Source: Molanna angustata
Lineage: Eukaryota > Arthropoda > Insecta > Trichoptera > Molannidae
Length of the DNA stretch: 64,000 nucleotides
Direction of reading: 5' to 3'
Assembly: GCA_963576475.1 (NCBI GenBank)
Contig: OY754964.1
Coordinates: 51,367,892 to 51,431,891 of the forward strand
Positions within the stretch are counted from its first letter, which is position 1; each line of letters opens with the position of its first letter. Below, piece after piece: positions 1 through 14,068 of the stretch. The notes beneath the pieces were generated by a model. It did not search any database and was not told the DNA's origin. It saw only the letters and a list, made by a program, of their open reading frames with translations. Position numbers and translations under genes: made by a program.

Positions 1-1698
1 AAACTATTAACATATCAGGCGCACATAGAGTATATTATGAGTATTAGAGTATTTCTTATGTTACAAATAAAAAAAAAAAAAAAATAATATAGTAACCAGT
101 GTTATCATGACGCATCGGCATTCATGGCAAAATTCAAATCAATACCAGGAGAGAATAGACTAAATAAGCAAATAAAAAAATAGGATATTCATTTCAAAGT
201 TTTATTCGAGTTGAATCAAGCTGGGAATAGTTTTAACTTGCATTATAATCGGGAATACACCAATTTTGAAAGTTTCATAGCTGTAACTGGTCGAAAAGTT
301 AGATAAAAATCGATTTCAAAATTCCAGTACGGACAGACAAGTACCTACATAAAGCCAATTAAAAGGGTGTAGTAGGGTGTTTCTTTGTATTGAATAACAC
401 TATAAACGCGGCACAATAAATAGGATTCAAATAATATCAGGAACGCATATAATAAGGCGGGAAATAACAGAACGACGAACTACCTACCAGATAAGTATAA
501 CGTGAAGGTGATAGTTAACATAAAATACCGCCATTTTTGACAGGTTATAATAATAATTAGTATTTTATATATATCTTGCGAAACAGTACCCATATAAAAT
601 GTCGCATTAAGTATCACTTGAACTGCACCAAATAACGAGTATTTGAATCAAAAACATTTTTGAATCGAAGATGACCTGGATAAAAAAAAAACGGTGAAAA
701 TCTGTATTTCCACTGGGACTTTTGGATCAGAAATCAGATGTATTACTGGCCCACGAAAGCAAACAAATCTTGTCAAAACATTCAATATAATCTCACGTTG
801 GGATTTGTTTAAACTTTTATTTAAATAATGTAATTAAAGTAGTGTTGGGTATGATATAGGCTACAATCCTGTCGTTTTATAAATAATACATCTAATGGCC
901 TACCATTTTTTTATTCGCTCATTATTATTTTATACCCCTATAAATTTGGCGTAGATAATTAATGAAGTAGGTAGATGTAAGCCGTTTAAATACGAAATAT
1001 AAAACAATCTTTAATATCTTGTTACCTAAACCATTCGACTTACACCTAATCATAATAATTTTAAAAGAATCACGCAATAAATTTCATTACGCGCAATTAA
1101 ATAAACACGGATGGGTACCATTTGCCATATACTTAATTAAATAATGTCAAACATGGGAAAGATTTTTTTCGTTAAAAATGAAATGTACACACCGAGAAGG
1201 GTGGATGGGGAAATAAAAACCGCCAGAAGGGGAAGATGGCGGATTGCTTCTTGATATTAAGAAACTAGAATAAACCTGAAATGGGTATTTTTTTAATTTC
1301 GTTTTACAATCAAGACTTACCGCGGGAAGAAAACTCAACGATGTTGATTTTATAAACAGGTCTGCAAAATTAACGACGGTTGAGAACATAATATATGAAG
1401 TTAGTAGTAAGAGACTTAGTGAAAGATTGCTATGGATAAATCAAAAATGATTTTGAAAAAAAGTATGTTCTTGTTATGATAATTGTTATTATAATGCTGA
1501 ACGTACGACACTACGAGTATTTATTAGATCGTCGTTTAAAGTTGGTATATTCGCCAAGACTCTGAGATATGTAGTTCGGATATTGCGTCGTCAAACTAAT
1601 TTAAATAGTTAACTTTTCTTCATGTTGAAATGGAGATTGAGTTTGCAGATGCTTTTTGAACAAATTAGTCGATTTAAGTAAAATGCAAAATTGTTCAA
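1..1698. other. AT-rich non-coding sequence
   Basis: No coding region, tRNA-like box or inverted terminal repeat is visible. There are only short A/T runs and one minus-strand open frame at 1147-1389 with biased, low-complexity composition and no recognisable domain. It is probably intronic or intergenic. Confidence 0.6.
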
Positions 1699-1872
1699 TT
1701 TTATTTTTTTCTCCGGCAACTAACAGGTAGGTACTATGTCAAATATTAATTTAACACGTATCCAATAACAAGTTGCCACATTCTGGAGACTTACGATATT
1801 CATCGTCTCACAGATCCAGACTGAGAACACGATTAAAAACTGTCTCCACCGCGAATCGAACCCAGGAGACAG
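1699..1872 (-). mobile_element. SINE-A copy 1 (tRNA-derived, 5'-truncated)
   Basis: Read on the minus strand, the sequence contains a box-B-like GGGTTCGATTCGCGGTGGAGA, then a body with GTCTGGATCTGTGAGACGA, CCAGAATGTGGCAACTTGTT and a (T/A)-rich tail at 1699-1710. The same body follows the tRNA-like heads at 15903 and 58917. The head with box A is missing here, as expected for a 5'-truncated retroposed copy. A functional tRNA is excluded because no acceptor stem or D arm exists. Confidence 0.75.
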
Positions 1873-2868
1873 GTTTATAATCGAATAATTTTTATCAAAA
1901 TATCAAATGAATCAAGATGAAAACAGTTATAACAAGCATTGTCATCGGGAATAGGCATATTCTGAAAGTTTCAGAACTTTTTTTATGTTTTATGTCACTT
2001 CACCTCATGGAGGCATTCTCAGGCAATTATATGTATAATCTATTACGCATCGACATTACGGAGTCAAGGTATCAATTGAACATTCACACAAAAATCCCAT
2101 TATCGTTTATGAATTTTGAAATGTAGCTTCATTAATATTACACAAAAGTCTCTAAATATGTGGTTGATTATCTTCCTCCTCCAACCCACAGTCGCAAGTG
2201 TATCCACAACACCAAATCTGAATAAATGACTCTTGGTACAACAGTGACCAATACGCATACTGTAGATTGTCGATAGAGTTCAGAGCGTAAACTTGTCGGG
2301 AAAATTAGTTAAAAATTGATTGCGAAATTCCAGTACAGACTGACAAGTGAAGTTAAAGAATAGGGTGTTAAAAAAGACCACCGAAAGAAACGTTTCAAAA
2401 GAATCAGTTAACACAAGTATGATTCCAAAAAATCTTTTATTGCTATGAATCAGTTGTTTCTTTTATTTTATTATGCACATAATTTGCTATCTAATTAATC
2501 TGTTTGGTTGAAAAAAAGGTTAACAGCAAAAGCCCGCCTGTGTAGAATATGTAGAAATCTATGTACCTACCTACATGTACAGAGAGATTATAAATAAATT
2601 GTTGACTTAATAAAATGTTGAGAAGCAGAAGCAGATATTGCCGAGATCTGAAGCGGTAGGATATTATCTGATCTCTGTAAATATTATAAGCAATTGAATG
2701 TCAACATGATGTTACTACTGAGTAGTAGATATCGGATAGGTAAATCAGAGAAAGTTGGTTTAACTTCATTTGGGAATGTGTAGTTGAAGCAAGCGACCTG
2801 GAAGCGAACTTATCACTTCCTATTTCCTACATCCAGGACCATAACAGGATGGTAAACATTTGGTCGAG
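1873..2868. other. AT-rich non-coding sequence
   Basis: Nothing beyond short open frames, such as 1917-2126 on the plus strand, with no recognisable domain. Confidence 0.5.
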
Positions 2869-2879
2869 GAATCTATAAC

Positions 2880-3190
2880 TCGCGTTCGTTCGCTCAGTCG
2901 AGTCGAGTGATTCAACCAGTGAACGTGTGAGATCTTTAATTTAATTTCAAGTAGTTTTTCATCACAAGTGTGATTATTTATTGTTCAAAAGAGTGTGAAA
3001 TTTCAGAATTAACAATTACGATCGTTTATGTCCTCCATTCTTTTATTAAAGCTTTATTTGATGCGCTGCTACCACCAGCACCTGTTATATACATGGGGAC
3101 TGTTAACGGCCCCTTCACAGAACGCCAAGTGAGCGACAAGAAAAGATGCATAGCGCGAAAAGTAGCTCGTGGTGCCCCCTAAATTAGCAA
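2880..3190 (+). promoter_or_regulatory. Candidate promoter and 5' leader
   Basis: A locally GC-richer stretch has GTTCGTTCGCTCAGTCGAGT near 2885-2904, including a TCAGT that fits the arthropod initiator, followed by a leader resembling insect 5' UTRs. A 70-codon frame (2970-3182) follows, but its protein is not recognised and it has no obvious splice donor. The region could equally be the 5' end of a retroelement. This is an inference from composition and one short motif; a transcription start was not demonstrated. Confidence 0.2.
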
Positions 3191-3269
3191 TCTCGGCACC
3201 AAAGTGTAAAAAGAACAATCGACGTATGTGAATAGAAGATGGACACTCGTGGACTGTCATTGATTTCAG

Positions 3270-6200
3270 ATCTTTTTAAATGTCAGAGATGTGACCAAGA
3301 TTTCTGTAAAAAAAACTTGATGAGAATCTACCAATAGTAAGGCACCATAACTATGACAGTACTCCACAAAGGATTTAAAATTGTTAATCGAGATCACAAA
3401 ATCCACATGACCAACGAAGAGGCCAACGAACAACAACGAGGAGCTCCGATCTAGAAGAGCTGAACTGAACTGAACTTTATTTGATATTAAGAATGTAGTT
3501 TTATTTTTGTGGTGTTTTTTTTTTTAAGAAATCGATCTCGATGTTAGGCGGGGCTCATTTAATACGATTTGACATTTTCTTCAGCAGATTGCAAACACTC
3601 CTCATAGTTCTTCGCAGGAGTATAATGGAGCCAAATTACAATAGCTGGAATTCCATGTTAAAATATATATTACTCACCATTTCAAATCAAATAATTTTTT
3701 TTTGTCAGAGGATATGTGCAAAAATATAAGCAATTGTATATTAATAAAAAAAAACTCTTGAGGAAATGGTTGCACACATCTGGTGTCAAAGGGCGTCTAG
3801 AGGCCCGTGGGAAGGGTAAAGTTGGGTGAAGCTGGTGGGAGCAGAAGTCGTTCAGGCAATCAGCTAATGAGTCTCTTTAAGTAATTAAAATTATACAATT
3901 AGTTGTATTAACGATAACGGCATGGGGTGGATGCCGGGACCAGATAGGACGGAACGGGAATACCAACCAGCCAACATCACAATATACAGAATAGATTACA
4001 GGGGAGGTCACAGGGAGGGGAAAAAGACAGATACAAGACAGATGAAGAAACTAGATCAAGTTACTTCAGTCCAAACCAAAAAATACAGGTTTTCAGTTTA
4101 CTGTGACGTATTTATTTATTTATCAAGGAAACATACAGTTATGTTATTTTAATGGTACAAAAAATAAACCAGCAAAGTATCCATAAATGGTTAGCAATAA
4201 GTTACTGAATAACAAAAAGAAGAATAAACGTATGATCAAGAGACAACAAAAGGGGAGATTGATTGGAAATATTGAGGTATTTCAATATGTGATTGTTGTC
4301 TCAAATTTAAAGCAGATGCACTCATGCAGCGTTAAAATGAGAGATTTCTAATATTGAGGCACGATTCATTTAGGGTGATTATTGAAGTATGAAATGGAAT
4401 TGAAAACACCTTAGTATTATGGTATGTACTAAGATAAATACCTGATAAAATGAAATAAATACCGCCATAAAATAAAATAGAATGAGTTTAAATATATAAT
4501 CAAACATGATATGATCAAATATGTAGCTTACTCGTTTAAATGAATTAGTATATCATCATAAAATTATTTAAAGTACCCGCTAAAATGGACTAAATACTCT
4601 CCTATTAATAAAATGGATGTCATTAAGAAAATTATGTATAAGGAAAACTAGGTCGAAAAAGGGACCAATGAAATGCTGGATAATGTTGGAGTTATCGAAA
4701 GAAGTTTATAACATACACATTACGCCATGTACCTTACAGTATGTAGGATGTAGGCAAAAGAGAACTGAACGCCACATTTTGATTTTAATACTCAACCATC
4801 GCTTCATCAGTCGCTCATAATGTGATCGTGCTATCCTTTTCTTGGGATCAATTCAATCTCTTATCGTTGCAATCTAGTCAGATTTTTATATTTTTCAATC
4901 TTCATTCATCCAAACCATCTCAACATGTTAAATTTCATTCGATTTATTTCCAAGCTTGATTAAAACAAAGAGAATGGATTATCTCAGATACAAAGTACAA
5001 AGTAAGAAAAAAGTATATACACATGCCTCTGACGAAAAAGGTAACTTTTGACTAATTATGTATGTGATGTTACTTAATACACAACAAAGCATGTTCTTAT
5101 ATAATTATTAATTAGGGGTATGTTCATAATCGATTATAATATTAGGTAATGCACGTGTTATCTAATTAATTATGGTTTATATATTATATACTTATATAAT
5201 ATAATATAATATAATATAATATCAGGTAAATAAGAAAGTATGTACCTACCTACATATATAGATGTGCCTGGATATTGGGACATGGCTCCGCACTTTACAC
5301 TAATTACCAATGTATAGTTATTAATTTCTCCCTCATCACATCAAAATTACCTCCAATTAGGGAGTGATTATGTGTGAAGAGATACAAGTAGGTACCTACA
5401 GTTCTATGAACTGTCCACAAACTAGAATATAATGGACCTATATCTAATATCCCATATTATTATTAATATCATCTCAAGACGGGAAGGTAACTTTCAAAAC
5501 AGTGACAAAGCACAATACTGATATATGTGTAAATCATATAAAATAAACATCATAGAAATTCACAGAATAAAACACTACTTTAAAATGGTCTGTGCCCATA
5601 GTAAAATATCAGTGAACTATTATTTTGTGTACCATAGTCATACGTAGAATATTTCATAGACAATTTATATTTTAAATATTGACAAACAATTTAGTGGTAG
5701 AAATTTGAACGATTCGTTCATAGTGAAAATGAAACCCGAACCGTTCATTCATCATTTTGAAATGTGAACAGTTAAACTTTGGTAATTGAGTTCACTAGGG
5801 TCGATCGATATATTTAAAATATAAAGATATCAATCAATCAAATAATAAAAAGAACAAGAAACATATTTGTATATTAAGTATACTGCGAGAAAAATCAAAT
5901 CATCGATTTGTTGTAGCTGAATTTATTATAAGTTTTAAAACAAACAAAGAAGTTATTTGATATTTTTAAGTAATGTACATTAAAGATTATTAGCATAAAT
6001 ATTTGTTTAATCAAACAAATGATGAATGAATATAGAAAAATTAATATGTTTAGATAAACTAATTTGGAAACATTGAAAAAGTAAGTAACGAAAAAAGTGT
6101 CTAAAAATGCTGAAATAAAATGTATGGCAAAAGAACTGATAGAATTGAACAGAAAAAAATGCGATGAAAATACTGATATGAATATTTAAATAAAAAACAG

Positions 6201-7750
6201 TAAATGCAGATTTCAGTGAGCGTAAAATTTAAAACTAAAAATAATTTTCTTTGTAGCTTTTTAAAATTGTCGAGAAAACATAATACGTTTTTTGTATTTT
6301 CCATTTTTTCCAACGAATTTTCCTAACAATCATCTTATATCAATCTCTATTTAACGAAGAGACGAAATATCTATAATGTTAGATATTCAATACATATTTA
6401 TGAAACAACATAAAATTTCAATAAATTAAAACTTCAACCTTTTGTTGTTATTTCCTTGTTCTCTTCTCTCAATATCTGTTTTCTTTCGTCATTAATTAGA
6501 TCCAGATACCTCAACCTTTATCGAAATTCTCCTTCGAAATGTATTTCGGCCCCCTAATGGCGTAATTAATTATAAAAAAACCTCCATTTTCTCCAGGAAC
6601 ATGATATCTGTCGTAATTGGGAAAATTTAGGAAAAATCCCCGCAGCCTTATCGCTGCGATACAACAAGGAATTACCCAAATTTCCTCTCATTACTACCAC
6701 AGATTGAAATTCATATTCGAATACTTTTTATATGATTATTACTAAAGCCCCTTAACGAATAACAGATTCCAAGAAAAATGAATACCGCACCATTATTATT
6801 GATAGAAAAACATTTCAAAATCATTAATTTCAAAGTATTTTATTTAAATCTACACGGAATGCCAGGAAAAGTTTTTAAAATCTACAATTAACTGAGGTTT
6901 CTATTCTTTATTTTAATTACCTACTTGTTTTATGGGTAGGTACAATTATTTCTTTACAATTGTTTCAGCGAATGATATTATATTTTATGCCAGTCTAATT
7001 TACCAAAACTACCTCAAGAATAGATCATTTTGACTACCATATTTTTTCGGAACTATCGATATTGTGCCTACACATTTCATATTTATTCATTCATCGGCAT
7101 GCAGCATATTTTTGTTATCAAATTAAATTCGGTTCTATTCTATTTCGTGTGTTTTCTGACTGACATATTCAAGTTTCACTTATGTCAAAATCGTCGCTGT
7201 AAATGAACAATGTATTATTGCCGAAAATGTATTGCGGTTAACCATATTACCTTTATTAAAAAAAAACATATTTATTGGGAACATTATAAATGTCACAAGA
7301 TTGTTGTTAAGATGGATACACCGGCATCTATGGACGGAGTGGTATAGCTGGTACTCGTACATTCCTTTGATGATCTGTACACAGAGGGTGCTGGAGAGCC
7401 ACTTCCGGTCTTTGGAGGACCCTCGTACCTCTACCGACACCGAAAAAGGTTACCAAAATAAATATATACCTACTTATATTTCCACTGGCGAGATTGTCGT
7501 GTATAATTTATACATTATATGTTTGTGTGTTATCAAGAAATATTATTACATCGAATATTTGGAAAGGGCCGGAAACGCAAATTTTTCAATACAATAATCA
7601 TTTATAAATTATAATAAACGTAAGTAAACTATTTATAGAATTGGCAGTGACCAATACATATATAGTGAAACTATAGATATTATTAAACACATTGGGAGGG
7701 CTGTAGTGGTCGAAAAGATTTTTTATTTTTTTTTAAGAATGAATAAACCC
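3270..7750. other. AT-rich non-coding sequence
   Basis: No recognisable gene, RNA or transposon boundary. It contains a (TTTA)n stretch near 4108 that may be an old retroposon tail, and a short ATAAT microsatellite (listed separately). Frames at 3541, 3922, 4617, 6101 and 7232 encode low-complexity or unrecognised peptides. Confidence 0.5.
5194..5222. repeat. (ATAAT)n microsatellite
   Basis: About six tandem copies of a five-base ATAAT unit, embedded in AT-rich sequence. Confidence 0.85.
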
Positions 7751-7754
7751 TAGA

Positions 7755-7880
7755 AATAAGTAGGTACATATACATCTAATAAATAAGTACTTAACTAAGC
7801 ATAAATACTTTTGCTATATGTGAACGAAATTACACAAACTCGCGACTACTGGATTACTAATCCAGCGCGCTACCACCAAC
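7755..7880 (-). mobile_element. SINE-C copy 1 (tRNA-derived)
   Basis: On the minus strand the sequence has a degenerate tRNA-like head (GCGCGCTGGATTAGTAATCC, then AGTCGCGAG), followed by GTTCACATATAGCAAAAGTA and TTTATGCTTA. The same order of words occurs at 59426-59591, and the head alone recurs at 45738. Box B is damaged, so this is an old copy. Confidence 0.65.
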
Positions 7881-7889
7881 TAATTACAC

Positions 7890-8470
7890 AATCATAAAAA
7901 CAGTAAAAAAGTGTACGTTATGCATAAGGATTGTATACAAGCTATTTTACAATAAATAAATAAATAAAATAACGTTATACTTAAAGTGGCTCTTAGTATA
8001 AGAACCCAGTTTATAATTTTATGATATACCTATATTGAATTTCAATTAGTGAATCCAAGGGGGTTTATGTACCTATAACTAAATATATAATATTTCATTA
8101 GAAATACTAAGAAAAATTTCCTTTCTATGAGAATATTTAGTATTGTGATCCGTTCATTAGATTCATATTGGATACAAGAAGGCAGAATGGGATAAAAACT
8201 CCCTTTTTTCCAGGAAGTGGGTGGAAGGGGATGGTTTAAGTCGGGGGTTAAGGCAGATCTTTAGCTTCCTCCTATAAAGGCATTAAGAACTTAATCTCTA
8301 TTCTTAGGGAGTTTTAAGCTACTCTCGTCAAAGTGGTCCACGTCGATCAAACTAAATTATGAAATGCAAGAGATTTAAAATATATTTTCACCTACCTATA
8401 TAATATATATATATATACCTAACTCTATATCTTCAAAAATAGTTTCTCGATTATTTCTTATCTTTATTTA
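7890..8470. other. AT-rich non-coding sequence
   Basis: Nothing recognised. There is a GGG-rich patch at about 8210-8255 with no motif I can name. Confidence 0.45.
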
Positions 8471-9333
8471 CTAGTTGCATGTAACACATGAGATCCAACT
8501 GACGATAGCGATAGTAGGTATGTATAGTTGAAGAATAAGTACCAAACTATAAACCCATAAATACTAATTATTTAATATTTTAAGATATTTGGTTTTCTAT
8601 ACAACACATGTACCTAGGTATGTATGTCAAGATAGGATAGTATGGAGGTCAGTCCTTTGATCCTACCCGGAAAATTAAAACAGCATGATGGTATGTATGT
8701 ATGTTTGGAGATTAGTATCAAACAATTAAGTCTTCTTAGATATTGTGTGCAGGTGACTACCATACAAATTGTATGAAGCAATGTCGCAAAAAGAGGTTTG
8801 AAAAAATTTTGAGATGTGCTAATACAATGTTAATATTTTTTATAGAAAATTAAATTATCTAGTTGGGGTGATTCGGCTTTTTTGATATTTTAAAAAAAGT
8901 TAAACTCATATATTTATCATAAAATTTTTTTTTTCTTAATAAAAAATGTTTGAGAAACCCTGGATTTTTTGGAAAAAACCAATTTGAGATTTTGTATTTG
9001 TCTATGTTTATACCAATTTTCAGCGATCTAGCTTTTATGGTTTCTGAGATATACGGAAAAATAAACCAAAAATTCAAAAGTTGATTACCCCTGACTGAAA
9101 CAAAAATTCACAATTATGAGTATAAAAGTTTTGTAGGCTTATAAGTGTTTGTATATTTTGAAATTTTGGGCTCTGTAAATTGAGCGGATCAAAAGTTATA
9201 AGGGAGGGGGGGACAGTCACACACACAGACACACAAAACTCACATAAAATGTTCTACTCCAAATTCTGAGTAAATCCATGTATAGGAACATATATGCTGA
9301 GAGGCCTCTAGTTGGTGTTATTATTATGCAAAA
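8471..9333 (-). mobile_element. Helitron-like repeat D, copy 1
   Basis: First of three copies of a 0.77-0.86 kb dispersed sequence; the other two (49617-50450, 61490-62262) lie in the opposite orientation. On the minus strand the 3' end is a short hairpin-capable stretch (GTTGGATCTCATGTG...CATGCAAC) followed by CTAG, and in all three copies the next base is T. A CTRR end with a subterminal hairpin and insertion next to T is what Helitrons show. The 5' end of this copy is missing. The 72-codon minus frame at 8859-9077 lies in the repeat; a related frame is in copy 3, but no known domain is visible. Confidence 0.6.
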
Positions 9334-9477
9334 AGTCCACTACTCCATACAAAATGTTCCTCCGTACACACGCATCTAGACTTAATAATGTCGATTCATT
9401 GAGAATTGAATTCTCATGAACGAATCGACAGTTGGGTTAGTCATAATGTACCTACATAAATTTTATTTAAAAAATGA

Positions 9478-9725
9478 CCTTTGACATACATTTCTCGCTT
9501 CAAACCCGTCCATGCATCGTCTCATACACGCTCTTCTGTTATTCTTGCGTGTAACGTCTCCATCTTTCAATATGCCACTTATGTGATCGTGCCAACTTTT
9601 CCTTGGCCGACCTCTACTTTTCGTTCCGCTTTTATCAGCCTTATATACCTACTCTTTCGTCAAACGGTCATCACTCATTCTTTCTATGTGGCCAAACCAC
9701 CGTAGGACATTTATTTTCATCTTAC
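9478..9725 (-). mobile_element. LINE 3'-terminal coding fragment
   Basis: Minus-strand translation gives LRWFGHIERMSDDRLTKE, an in-frame stop, then GTKSRGRPRKSWHDHI and an RRACMRRC-like stretch. The pattern W-G-H-hydrophobic-x-R-M...GRP-x-x-x-W-x-D is the carboxy-terminal tail of insect non-LTR retrotransposon reverse transcriptases. A second, further diverged copy is at 19127-19475. Only the end of the element remains and it carries at least one stop, so it is inactive. Confidence 0.7.
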
Positions 9726-9729
9726 TCAT

Positions 9730-12700
9730 GTGTTATGTTATGTGAGATATTTTATGAACACCATAGGTAATCTATAATGCTGATCATTGCGAAAACCACC
9801 ATAATTAATATAGTGTTACAGAAATAATTATCATCACAGAATGTAATCCAGCCTCAACATAACAAATAATCGTTTAATGAATGAGTTTTTGGCTTCGTTT
9901 TTAGACAATCTTCAGCGGATATCTTGCAGGTGTTTCAAATTACACCTTAAAACGTGAATAATTTCGTTATATGAAGGTAATTTAAAATTTTGTAAATTGG
10001 CTGGGTTATTGCAAAAAAAAAACACCACTTTACGTATATTCAAAAACTGCACAGTCCTGTATGTAATGGCGCTCGTTCAAAAACAAGTAAATAAAAATGG
10101 AATACTGGGAAATATAATTAAAAGAGGTGGAAGCCATTTTGCTGATATTATTTTTCACCCAGCAGTCAATAAACAAAATCAAAACATGAACAATGGTTCC
10201 AATACCTACCTGGGATTTTATCAATATAAAAAACAAAGAGAAAAAGACACATAAAACATCGTTTTTATAAATTTGTTTTCGTATATGTCTTTCGATACAA
10301 GAAAATAGACGATAAAAATGACATTATAAATTAAAATTCTATATTAGGTATATAATATCTGTGTGCAAACAAGACTAATAAATAATATGCAATAATAATA
10401 ATAATAGGTATATATTTTTAACATAAGAAAAGAAAACTTACAGAAACAGTACACGATAGAGACCACTCAGTATTTATATAAAAACAAACAAAAAATATAC
10501 AAAACAAAAACATGATAAAAAAAATAAATTATAATAATAATAATAAACCATGGGTGCTCCCTGATTGGCATCATTCCATCACTTTACCTATGTCTATCTA
10601 ACTAGGAATAATTCCTGTTTTAAAACAGACAATTTCAATGTATTTTCACTACGCTTTTACATCATGCGATAGAAATTTCAATCGATTGAATTAAAAAAGA
10701 ACATAAACATCAATATAAGAAACAAGAAGAAAAACATTTTTGCATTAACAAAATGTAAAATAAAGCATTATAGAAAAGAATGAACTAAACATTACCTAAA
10801 TAAGTATGTTTATTAACTTATATTCCGATTGCGATCAACCTATTACTACATTGAACTATAAATCAATGGTAATACATCATCTTTATTACTAGTTCGAACT
10901 ACAACGTTAAGATAGTTTTAACAGGGTGAGGTTTGCTGAGGTTAACAGTCGACAATTTCTATATACGAGTGTATTTCAACAGAATATCAAAACAATTGAT
11001 GAATGAATTATATCATAGAGTAGAAACGTAGGAACAAATTAGCTCCCAACTTGTAAGTAAAAAAAAATTATGGATCAATAATTACGGTCGAATTTTGACA
11101 TCTGAGTGATCACAAGTAATCACAATTTCTCCAAATATGCATTATACATATGTACGTTATGATATTATAGACACAAATAATATATTATCGCATAAAAATG
11201 ACACAATTAACATGATTAAGCGTCTTAAATATGTCTTTTCAGAGTTGAAACGCGTTTTTTAAAACTTATTTTCAAATCAGCTGTAAAAAAACATCACTTC
11301 TGTTAACGAACAAAGCACGGGTGTATTATTTAACGATAAATCTATTATATTATTTTGCCGCCATTTTGAAGCAAAACTGAGTGAGACTAAATTAATGTCA
11401 GTTGAACGGAAATGAAAAGAAAAAAATGTGATTCATGTTACTTTGTTCACAAAAATATATATTATTTGTAAATAAAAAACGATTTGGTTAGATTAAAATA
11501 TACAATGGCAGCGATTTCTCGTTTATGTCGAAATCATGGTTGAATAGATTTCAATTTTTCAATATGTATATTACAAAATACTAAATAGTACGTAGTTTTG
11601 TTCAAATAAAAAATATTGCATTTAAAAAGTTTCGAAATTCAAAAACTTATTTAAAAATGTTTTGTGTACTTACTGTTATTACAAAAATGTTACATTTGGT
11701 TTTTTTTTAATTCGGGAAAATAACCTGTTTTATTACCTATATCTTATGTTTTGTTCATTCTCGTGTATTGCCTGAAATTTGTATTACAAAAACCGGAGAG
11801 ATTGATTCTTTTTTCATTACATGAGTGTCTTTATCCGATTGGTCCCATTTCAATGTGGTCAAGATCTGATCATGGGATCCATGAGAAAATCATCACTCAT
11901 AAATTTTTACTTTAGCGATATTATTTCTTTAATATACTATCCGATTTCTATGATTTCTTTTTAAATATAAAGGGAGTGCTTCAGAGGTGATCACACATAT
12001 AAGTTTCAGTTCTGATGATAGGAATCATGAGAAAAAATCATCAAACTCATCAATTTCCAAAGACGTCTGCAATCTGTATAACAGGTATTATTGTATACAT
12101 AGGCAAATCGTATGAAAGATTACATTACATACATACATACCATCATACCGTGTGTCTCATGGGGTAGGCAGAGAGAACAGAACGCCACATTTTTTCCATC
12201 TTGACACACATAGTTTTATTTATATGAATGATTATTTTATAATTTTGGTTTACCTACCTACTATCGCCAAAGATATAATAATATTAAACAATCCATTAAA
12301 CGTTGCTTATACTGGTACCTACTTGTTAATAATAGAGGCTCCGTGTTTTAAAATAAAATAACGAGTAAATCGATATTGACGTGGGTACACATTTCATGAA
12401 ATAACAGACTATTAAAAGTAGAAAAAAATCACTTTATACTTATTTTAGTAAGGTAATATAATTATTCCGACTCGCTAGATTGAGTTAAATTATGTCTGTA
12501 TGTCTATTGAGCTAAATTACAAATGAAATATCATGCAATGTGTCAAACTATATAAGTACCTACTAATTGAAAAAGTATTTAGGTAGGTGCATAAATTCAA
12601 TGATAAAAGATATGTATAGAAAATAAATCAAAGCAGAGCCTTTATTGTGTCATTAATATGAAAGTGCGTGTCGATATAAACTAAAACAAACCATAAACGT

Positions 12701-14060
12701 ACATATTTAACGATACACAATTCGACTAAATAAGTGCGAAATGGTCGTTCGTCCATTACAATGGAGATTGATGTTTGGCAAATACTCGTACCAGTATTTC
12801 TATTCTCAAATTCTCAAATATGAACGTTCGTAAAAGCAAACAATCGAATCTACAAAATGACAACTAGCAACCAACGATACGGGATAATCAAACATAAATG
12901 TTTTATACACATCGATATCGCTAATTAAAATCCATATCGTACTGAATAATCAAACCTATTTCGTTAAATACGCGGGATATTTGCACCGCGTCCCGTTGGA
13001 CATGTATGATACAGTTTTTCAATCAGTTTTAAAAATACCGAGTCCATTTCAGAGCTCATCGTGATTTACATATAATTAAATTTAGAAACATTTTATTTTG
13101 ATACGAATATGACTGCGTTTACAAATATTGTAGATAGTTATACTGGTAAAAATCAAAGAAGATAATCTTCTCCGGAAATTAATATTTTTTAGAGGATCGT
13201 TTCACCTCCTGATGATATTTTCGAATAATCTATGTAGGTACCTGTTGTGGAATTTATGCAACGAGGGGTAGAGTATTTACACATGAAGAAAAAATATGGG
13301 TGAAATTATAATTATTAATATTGATAGGTAAGGACGTTTAAAAGCAATTCAATAGAATATCACGTTACTTAATAAACAAAACACGAGTAGACGACCTAAA
13401 GTCACCCGATTCTTTACTTAAAAAAATATTTAAAAAACATTAGATATAAAAGAAAACATTGATAATGAATCGCATTTGAAAAACTGGCATTTCAAGGTAA
13501 GTAGGTACCTATCTACCTACATGGCGTGTTCGCAAAACCGCTACATTGTTATGGCGGGAACATTATTTAGAGGTTTACATTTTCGGAATGAAATGCTGTC
13601 ATTATAAAAATCAAAATAAGAATACATAGCGATGTCAACGACAAACAAATTTATCTGATATCGAATTTCTAACAAAAATAACGAGTGAATGTTTGCGAAA
13701 TGAGATGAATTTATTGAAATATGACTTAATATTGTAAATGGAGTGAAACATAATGGAATTGAGAGTCGATAATAGATTTTAAATGAAAATTGTGTGGTTA
13801 ATTAAGAATACCTACACTAAGAAGCACATTAATCAATTATTGTTTTTTATCCGACAATAGATAGGTTCCTATACTGTATTATTTTTCACATCCATTCAAG
13901 TTTACTTCTATCTTATCTGTGCATCCATTATCGACGGGTATCATGCATAAGGTGTATAATTATGTACTAACTGTATATAAGTTTCGTTGGTGGCGTACAA
14001 TTAAAAATTGGTGATTTATGTAGGTACAACTAACTGCGAGTACAATCGATAACAAATGAT
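9730..14060. other. AT-rich non-coding sequence
   Basis: More than 4 kb without a recognisable element. Short AAT-repeat tracts occur near 10390 and 10530. The frames at 9997, 10030 and 12152 show no domain. Confidence 0.5.
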
Positions 14061-14068
14061 AATTATTC

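Noticed and set aside
7232..7597. 121-codon plus-strand gene
   Set aside because: Peptide rich in Tyr/Ile with no domain; a competing minus frame covers the same DNA.
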